DNA from: Congeria kusceri
Taxonomy: Eukaryota; Mollusca; Bivalvia; Myida; Dreissenidae
Assembly (NCBI GenBank): GCA_027627225.1
Contig: CM051034.1
Coordinates: 6,254,858 to 6,318,857, forward strand
Direction of reading: 5' to 3'
Length of the DNA: 64,000 nucleotides
Shown here piece by piece: positions 55,880 through 64,000 of the stretch. The number at the start of each line of letters is the position of its first letter. Position 1 is the stretch's first letter. Under the pieces are notes generated by a model. That model was given only the letters and a program-made list of their open reading frames with translations. It had not been told where the DNA came from and made no database searches. The position numbers and the translations under genes are program-made.

Positions 55880-58030
55880 ACTAAAATTGTCACATGAGTG
55901 ACGGATATACAATATGGCAAAACTATAGCATCATTTCGAAAACAAGAGGGCCAACTGGCCCTGGGTCGCTCCCCTGAGTTTCACTAGTCGAACAATTTTC
56001 CATGTGTTAGATTGTTATACGGATATGGATATACTGATACGGACTGATGGAAATGCGGCCTTAATCATCATAGTTTGAAAAACCCAAGTGACAACAGATA
56101 TTAAAAATTTTGAAGTACATATTGTAATTGAAGCTGTTTCTTCAATTTGACCTAGTGACCTAGTTTTTGACCCCAAATGACCCAGATTGGAACTCAACCG
56201 AGATATTACAAATGTTCTGACCAAGTTTCATAAACATTGGGTAAAAAATGTGACTTCTAGAGTGTTAACAAGCTTTTCCTTCAATTTTACCTAGTGACCT
56301 AGTTTTTGACCCCACAAGACCCAGATTCAAAATCGGCCGAGATATTATTTGCACAAATTTTCTGACCATGTTTCATGAAGATTGGGCAAAAAATGTGACT
56401 TCTAGAGAGTTAACAAGCTTTTTCTTCAATTGACCTAGTGACCTAGTTTTTGACCCCACATGACCCAGATTTAAACTCGGTCAAGATATCATTGGGACAA
56501 ATGTTGTGACCAAGTTTTATGAAGATTGGGCAAAAATGTGACTCGTAGAGTGTTAACAAGCTTTTTCTTCAATTTGACCTAGTGACCTAGTTTTTGACCT
56601 CACATGACCCAGACTCGAACTCGGCCGAGATATCATGGGACAAATGTTGTGATGAAGTTTTATAAAGATTGGGTAAAAACTGTGACTTCTAGAGGGTTAA
56701 CAAGCTTTTTCTTCAACTTGATCAAGTGACCTAGTTTTTCACTCCACATGACCCAGATTCGAACTCGGCCGAGATATCATTGGTACAAATGCTCTGACCA
56801 AGTTTCATGAAGATTGGGCAAAAATAGATATCATCAGAACATAGGTTCTGGGCAAGTTTCACGTCGATTGGGCAAAATAGCCATATAAGGAAAACTGACC
56901 CCTACTTGGCGGCCATGTTTTCAACAGACCGGAACCATTTTCGAACTCGGCCGATATATCATAAGAACAAATGTTCTAAGCAAGTTTCATGTTTATTAGG
57001 CAAAAAATGTGACTTCTAGAGTGTTCACAAGCTTTTTCTATAGCCATATAAGGAAACTGTCCCGCCCCCTGTCGGCCATGGTTTTCAATGGAGCGGAACC
57101 ATTTTCGAACTCGGCCGAGATATCATAATAACAAAGGTTCTGAGCAAGTTTCATGTTGATTGGGCCAAAAAATGTGACTTCTAGAGTGTTCACAAGCTTT
57201 TTCTTCAATTTGACCTAGTGACCTGGTTTTTGACCCCACATGACCCAGTTTCGAAATCGGCCGAGATATCATTAGGACAAAATATTCTGACCAAGTTTCA
57301 TGAAGATTGGCCAATAAATGTGGTCTCTAGAGTGTTCACAAGGTAAATGTTGACGACGAACGATTCAAGACGGACGACGGACACAAAGCGATCAAAAAAG
57401 CTCACCATGAGCACGTTGTACTCAGGTGAGCTAAAAATGGACACAAAGAGAATGCTGTAATTGGTGATTGTTTCACAGTGGAAAATGTAATTTCATAACT
57501 GTGTCAAAATTTAGTGGTTTGTAACAAAAGTCGAATCTGACCTGTATTTTATGATGCTAACTAAACATGTGTACTAGAACGTATTTAAATATATCAAGCC
57601 ATTCTTGAGTTATCGTCAGGAAACCATGTTTTTAGGGAATTTTAGACAAAAAGGGCCATAACTCTGTCAAAATTTAGTCCTTTGTAACCAAATCGAACTT
57701 GACCCGTATTTTATGATGCTACACATGTGTACCAAGATTTGTTTTGAATATGTCAAGTCATTCTTGAGTTATTGTCCGGAAGACATTTTTAAGGGAATTT
57801 AAGTCGAAAAGGGGCCATAACTCTATCAAAATTTAGTGGTTTGTAACCAAAGTCGAACTTGACCTGTATTCGATGATGTTCTACATGTGTACCAAAAATT
57901 ATTTAAATATGTCAAGCCTTCAATGAGTTATCATCCGGAAACCAACAGACCCATAGACCGACGGACCGACAGACCGACAAGCTCACTCCTATATACCCTC
58001 TTAACTTTGTTTGTTGGGGTATAATTAACT
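55880..58030. mobile_element. Insertion cluster in copy B: two tandem-core elements
   Basis: 55935-57435 starts ACAAGAGGGCCAACTGGCCC and ends in the hairpin GCTCACCATGAGCACGTTGT then ACTCAGGTGAGCTAAAAA. Its core units read TTGACCTAGTGACCTAGTTT and 'GAACTCGGCCGAGATATCA'. 57436-58025 has three units with GGGCCATAACTCTGTCAAAA and ends CCTCTTAACTTTGTTTGTTG/GGGTATAA. Copy A is uninterrupted here (near 45370), so the cluster arrived later or was removed from A. Confidence 0.75.
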
Positions 58031-61000
58031 TTATGTTTAAAGGAACCAAAAAACGATTGTACAAACATGTATATTTTGAAGCGCGTACTAGTATTTACAA
58101 GGCTACGGTATTATAAGGTGTTTAAATAAATCATTAACCAGAATCCTGTTATTTTCCGATCATTATGTCAACTGTTAAGTAAGAATTGTTAAATGATGAG
58201 CGATTTATGGTACCATGCCGTGTATTTTTCGAAACTCGACACCGTAGGGGAACCTATACTTTGGGCGTTTATAAATCGCTCCATAAAAAAGTATAATCAC
58301 AACCCCGGTTTCCGTTTTTTATTTTAAACGGTACTTTACAGGTACTTGTTCTAGTGATTTCTTTAAACAAAAGACTATATATTTAACGCATACCGGGTAC
58401 CTTAGTATGTTTGGACAATGGTTGCATAACCGAAACACCCGTGAAAACGCACACAGACCAGATGTTTAAACGCTTTATCATTGATGTTTCTACAAGACTT
58501 CATTCATCAAACACAGAATACACCGTGCTATCTGTCTATTGTCGTCTATTATTAAGAGAAAAAAGTAACATTTACAGAACAGTCTGATCAGATATATAAT
58601 ACAATTTTTTTTTACAAAGTTGCGAACGTCAAAATTCTAAATTCTCATATTGCCGATGTCTGACGTATTGCATAAACATGCACATGTTGTTTAAATGACA
58701 GAAATTTATTTTAAAATGGCAATGTTTCGCGATGAAACTCGTTAAGACTTTGAACATTTACAGAGTGTACATTATCGTCGGTTGTTTTGACTAGCCAATG
58801 ACGTTTTTTCTTTAACAGCGGTGTTTTTGCAAATTTTCAAAATCGTGACAACTGCACAAATGCACACATACTATACATAATTCTATATCCGCATATAATA
58901 CATAGTGTTTTTAAATAATGACGACCGTATAAAGACGATAAACGTAGTTGAACCAAACATGTTTTGCAAGGTATCACATTTACTTTTTCTTAAAACTTAA
59001 ACTAACTTGCTATTTAAAATATATTATTGTAGAAAACCACGTATATGAAACTTTATATTAGTTGCAACTGGGCATTGAAGGACCATATCTTTGACAAATC
59101 ATATTTGTTCACATCGGTGAGAAATAGGATCGCATTTTTGACTGGTGTAAAAATTGAGATCTTATTCTTCACAAATCACAGTCTTATTTTCAAATTTTCT
59201 GTCAAGTTTGTGATCACTTTTTGATATGCAATTAAGTCATATTCTTCTGTGATCCTGACCCATAGCCCCGTTTTTGGCCAATCACATTCTTCACACTTTA
59301 ACATGTGACAAACGCGATTCTACTCTTCACAGGTGTGTAAAAAATATGGTTTGTGAATAATATGATCATACAACAGCTCGAGCATTATTGTTTTAGGCAA
59401 AATCATTTATTTTTCATATTTATTTTATACGAGGATTGTTCAATAACTTCGTAGACTGGCTTTATAATTTGAATACCTGGTGTCACACACCAGTGGAACG
59501 TACATCACAATAAAAAGGAATATATTAGGAATATGTCTGCAACATTTCATAACAAGTGTTGATAATTCCATTGTATTATATGTTTTGTTTGTAGATATTT
59601 CCTCAGAAAAGCATAATACATGTATTTATCGGGCTGATTGAATCAGTAGTTGTTTAGAATCTTAAAATCTGTTCAAATCTGAAATTGATTTTAGGCAAAT
59701 GTTTGTAAACTTAAACATATAGAAATCAATACAATGTCATGTAGGTATGCTGGACGAGTTTGTTATAGAATATTAACAATGTGAACTGAAACTTCTAAAT
59801 AGATACTGATTCTCATTGGGTTTCCTCAGCCTGTGTGGTGACGCATCGTGATGTTATGGAATGACTATCTAATAAGAAATTATGATTTCTTGGTTCTAGC
59901 TACCTTCGGCATAGCTTATATAGAAAATTAGCGGTTAGACCACATTTTGACTATTTAAATTTCAGTGTGTTTTTTTTTAAATGGCAGTTTGCAATAGACA
60001 GACTCAAACCTAATCTTCATACACATCTACTGACAGTCCTTAATTCCTTCCCGTACAATTAACGTCGTCTGTGACGTTCCGACTTTTTTTCGGTCTTCCC
60101 ATCAGTTTTCAACTATACTCTATTTTGGAAAAGTTAAGTTCAATTTGAATACAGTGTCCGACTGGCAGTTTCTCCCATTTGGCTATCTTCATTATTTTGT
60201 ACCTTTTCGTTGGTGTTTTGTCCATATATAACAAACGTTCAAAATATTATTTTTATGATTTGTGTCTGCATGGTTTAATTTAACACAGATTTTGTCAAAT
60301 AACTTTTTTTCACCGCGTGTCTGGAAATTAAGAATTAACGGCTTCAGCTGTTGTGCAATACATTATCCTGTATCCGCCTGTTTAATTTCAAGATTGTATA
60401 GCGCAAAGTTGATTTCGCATCTCAGCATACAGGAATTTCAGATAGTTACTCTCGAAATTTGGATGCATTGTGGCATTGTCGCACCGTCGCATTTTTCTGT
60501 CATATCTTGAAAATAAGAATTAAGAGTTAGCTGTAAAGTCCCTTTAAGAAACACTTTAAGCTGTTTGTATAAGGAGTTGTCTCATATACTGTCGTCGCCG
60601 TAACATAATACGCAGCAGTCGGAAAGTTTAATACTATAATGGACCTAGAGAGCAAAGGTTCATCAAGCAACATTCTCAAGTTTGTATTGAAACAGATCTT
60701 TAATACGACATTTCGTGATACTATCTCTTTCATTCAGATTTAAAAATAAGGACGCCTGTGTGAAAGACATTATTTACTCTAAGTAAATATTAAAATCCTA
60801 TTTAAGGGTGTAATGATCATTCCCACTTCAATACTGGATCAGATTGTATAACCTAGTTTCATTATTTCGGTGATTAATTGAGTTAATTAAATACACATTG
60901 AAAAACGTTTATGTCACTCAAAGTATCGGTGTATTGGGGTTTAAATGTTTAATACAACTGTGAAAGTTTCTTTTTTAAAGACAACTGTATCGTACGACGG

Positions 61001-61199
61001 GAAAATGTTAACAAATCGATAACAGATAACTTAATTACTACGCTGTTATTTAGTATTACATACTACAAGAGTTTTCACAAAAATGTTCTTACATTTTATA
61101 ATTCACTGTTGCTGCTGCTACTGTTGCTGCTATTGCTATTTACTACAATTGGTACTGTTTCTGCTACTGCTACTATTAGCTACTGCTGATATTGTTGTT

Positions 61200-61816
<617 letters not shown>

Positions 61817-63394
61817 GAAATCAATCAATAAACTACAACAGGTACAATTGGATATTTGATATATCAACTTAAGGTATCGATTACAGTTCATAGGTTTTTG
61901 CCCGGTGATTAGAATCTACGAGAAATCTATTAGAAAACAATTTGTTTCAAATGTGCCACCCGAAATACACGCAAAACATCTGAAAGTGAATACTTAAATA
62001 TACGTCAATCTCATATCAATCATAATTGTAGGGTCCCGGTCATGGTCATTTACAGCACAATCAGTTAATTTAGTTGGAGTGTTAAAAAAATGTCAACCCT
62101 GAAAAAACAAATCGAAAATGTAAAATGGTTTTCATTCTTTTATACTTAGGAATGTACATTATGAAATTACAAAACACCAACGTGCATTTTATTTAATATT
62201 TTGAAAGTTAAGAAGTTATGAATACATATTAAAAATGGTGGCATATGGTGAATCATAACACACGTATTATATCCCAAAATTTACTATACGTATTTTATCG
62301 CATAATATACACTAACTTTAAAAAGGTGACACTTCAACTAAACATTATTACATTAATCAATATTTACTCATACATATGCATGTATGTGTAGCTTATGTAA
62401 CACAATGAAAGTATCGCGATTTTCACAGAAAAGGTACTGCGTTTTTTGTGTGTAATACATCCATCACAAAATCGAGACGAAGAAAACAGAAAAATGCATA
62501 TATGCACGCCATTTCTACTTTCATCTACGTAAAGACTTCTAATACAAATCCACAAACTCGAGTTAGGTACTCTCCTTAAAACGTCCGTTTTTGACGTCTT
62601 GGAAACGTTTCCTTGATAAGTTATGGCTTAAAAAGTAACACGAATAAGTTACTTTATGTATATTTATGCAAAATACACACATTTTTATATCGCGATACTT
62701 TTAAACATCTTAACTGTAAATGCCTTCTTTGAAATGCACGCAGTCAGTCACGTCAGTCTATTTTCTGAATTCATATCTTCAGGGAACACTAGCACTGTTA
62801 ATATAATTGTTTTGATTACGTATCTTTTAGCCAAAATGACATTTTACGTAGCAAGTATATTTGTGTATTCTGCTTCATATATGCTTATTTTGTTTGCTGG
62901 ATTTTCCTTTTAATTTTATGCGTTTTTGCTTAGATATGCTGACTTGATCACTTTATCGGCACCACAGACTTCATTCCACTTCTAGACATGAAACTTTAGT
63001 TTCATCAGCAGGACTGATACCATTGTCAACATCGTATATTGTTTTATTTCAGTCGAGTGACCAACTGCCCATACAACAAAGCCCAAATACACGAAACAAA
63101 CACCAAATCACAAATGAACAAAACTGGGGTCACCGCCTTGGAACGCCCATGCAAAGCATTTGGGTCAAAGGAAAGATCTAGGATCCGAAAAGGTACCGGG
63201 TGCTGCTCAATATAAGCAGGGCGGGGGCCGGGTCAGTTCTTTAAAATTTTGATTAAAAAATACTTTAAGTACATTATATTGTTCAATTTAAAGAGATAAG
63301 CGTGTACCCGTAAGTATTAACATTCGTAAAATAGCAATCCCAAATAACTTAACCACACATAAAAAAAAAATAACATGTTTTTCCAAAAACTTAC

Positions 63395-63637
63395 ATCGAC
63401 GTCAAATCCCCAGCGTAATTCCTGCTTCTTCCGACGTTTTAAATATTTCCTCTCCTCCTTAGTCTGCTTATGTTGGTCACGTGAGCGTCTATAAAAATCT
63501 AGGTTATTATTTGTAATTCCACTGTCATGCGATAATCCCATAATTCCCGTCAACAAGTAGTTGAACAAAAAACACAAGAACACATGTCTTATCAACGAAC
63601 TCTTGCAGAATGTTTCAAACATTGTAAATTTTTTCAT
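63395..63637 (-). CDS. MMP exon 1B: alternative signal-peptide exon (81 codons)
   Basis: The reading begins MKKFTMFETFCKSSLIR, then the hydrophobic core VFLCFLFNYLLTGIMG, and ends WGFDVD at GAT|GTAAGT, phase 0. Length and donor are the same as exon 1A, with 16 of 81 residues different. The stretch HDSGITNNN.DFYRRSRDQH through KQTKEE is unchanged except I/L. No exon 2 copy follows in copy B, so it most likely splices to exon 2 at 41992 across 21.4 kb, giving a second promoter and signal peptide. Alternatively it is a silent duplicate. Confidence 0.75.
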
Positions 63638-63662
63638 TTCCACATGTTGTCTATTTAAGAAA

Positions 63663-63671
63663 CTATTTATA
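63663..63671 (-). promoter_or_regulatory. TATA-like motif upstream of exon 1B
   Basis: TATAAATAG at the position equivalent to 52074-52082, although the surrounding 5' sequence has diverged. Distance to the ATG is 26 nt. Confidence 0.5.
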
Positions 63672-64000
63672 CATCTAATAAAATTATCTCTAAACACAAT
63701 TTAATACACAATTGAATAAAAAATGAATTAAAACTTGTATTTTCACAATGCACACTTATTGACGGTTCATTTGCGCCACATTAAGTGTATTTACAACATA
63801 ATAAAGAAGTTTAAATAAAAGTGTTATAAACATCCCATTCACAAATAAAAGAACGTGGCTCTTTTTTCATGCATAACACAGTCCAACATCCAAAATAATA
63901 CTTCATCGCATCCGTTCGTGCAAAGTCCAAGTAATTCCGAATTACAAGCGTTTCGCAGGTCAGATGCGGTCTATTCGAGACCCACTGTTCACTGGTAGGA

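Overview
The window is animal nuclear DNA: AT-rich and intron-rich, with GT-AG splice sites and dense short transposons and minisatellites. The repeats point to a bivalve mollusc. They include elements with ~60-200 bp tandem cores ending in hairpins near GAGCTAAAA, 'CTTGACCTTTGACCT' repeats, tRNA-derived SINEs, and a palindromic MITE containing AGCCTGTGCAGTCCGCACAG. I associate that MITE with dreissenid mussels from memory; this is inference, not a search result.

One gene can be read completely. It is a secreted matrix metalloproteinase (MMP) on the minus strand, in 12 coding exons from about 52.0 kb (or 63.6 kb) down to 26,693. All exon phases join into one 540-codon frame: signal peptide, propeptide with a PRCAFPD cysteine switch, catalytic domain with HEIGHALGLLH and a Met-turn, short hinge, and a hemopexin domain bounded by C347 and C540.

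Layout: 1-22.7 kb is a mosaic of SINEs, TIR/foldback elements and tandem-core elements, with no convincing gene. 22.7-26.7 kb is mostly single-copy; it holds two phase-compatible candidate exons of an unidentified minus-strand gene and a plus-strand ORF. 26.7-42.0 kb holds MMP exons 12 to 2. 42.3-52.4 kb and 53.15-64.0 kb are two diverged tandem copies of one ~10-11 kb segment, each carrying an MMP first exon with a TATAAATAG motif and an identical phase-0 donor. The gene therefore appears to have two alternative first exons and promoters. Exon 2 lies just beyond the duplicated block and is present once.

The most unusual observation is that splice junctions of this gene have themselves been tandemly amplified. 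Minisatellites begin inside the 3' ends of exons 3 and 7 and repeat the exon end plus its 5' splice site many times into the intron. The acceptor plus start of exon 9 is duplicated in frame. Comparing the two segmental copies also gives near-empty sites for a SINE and for tandem-core elements, and shows minisatellites that grew in only one copy.
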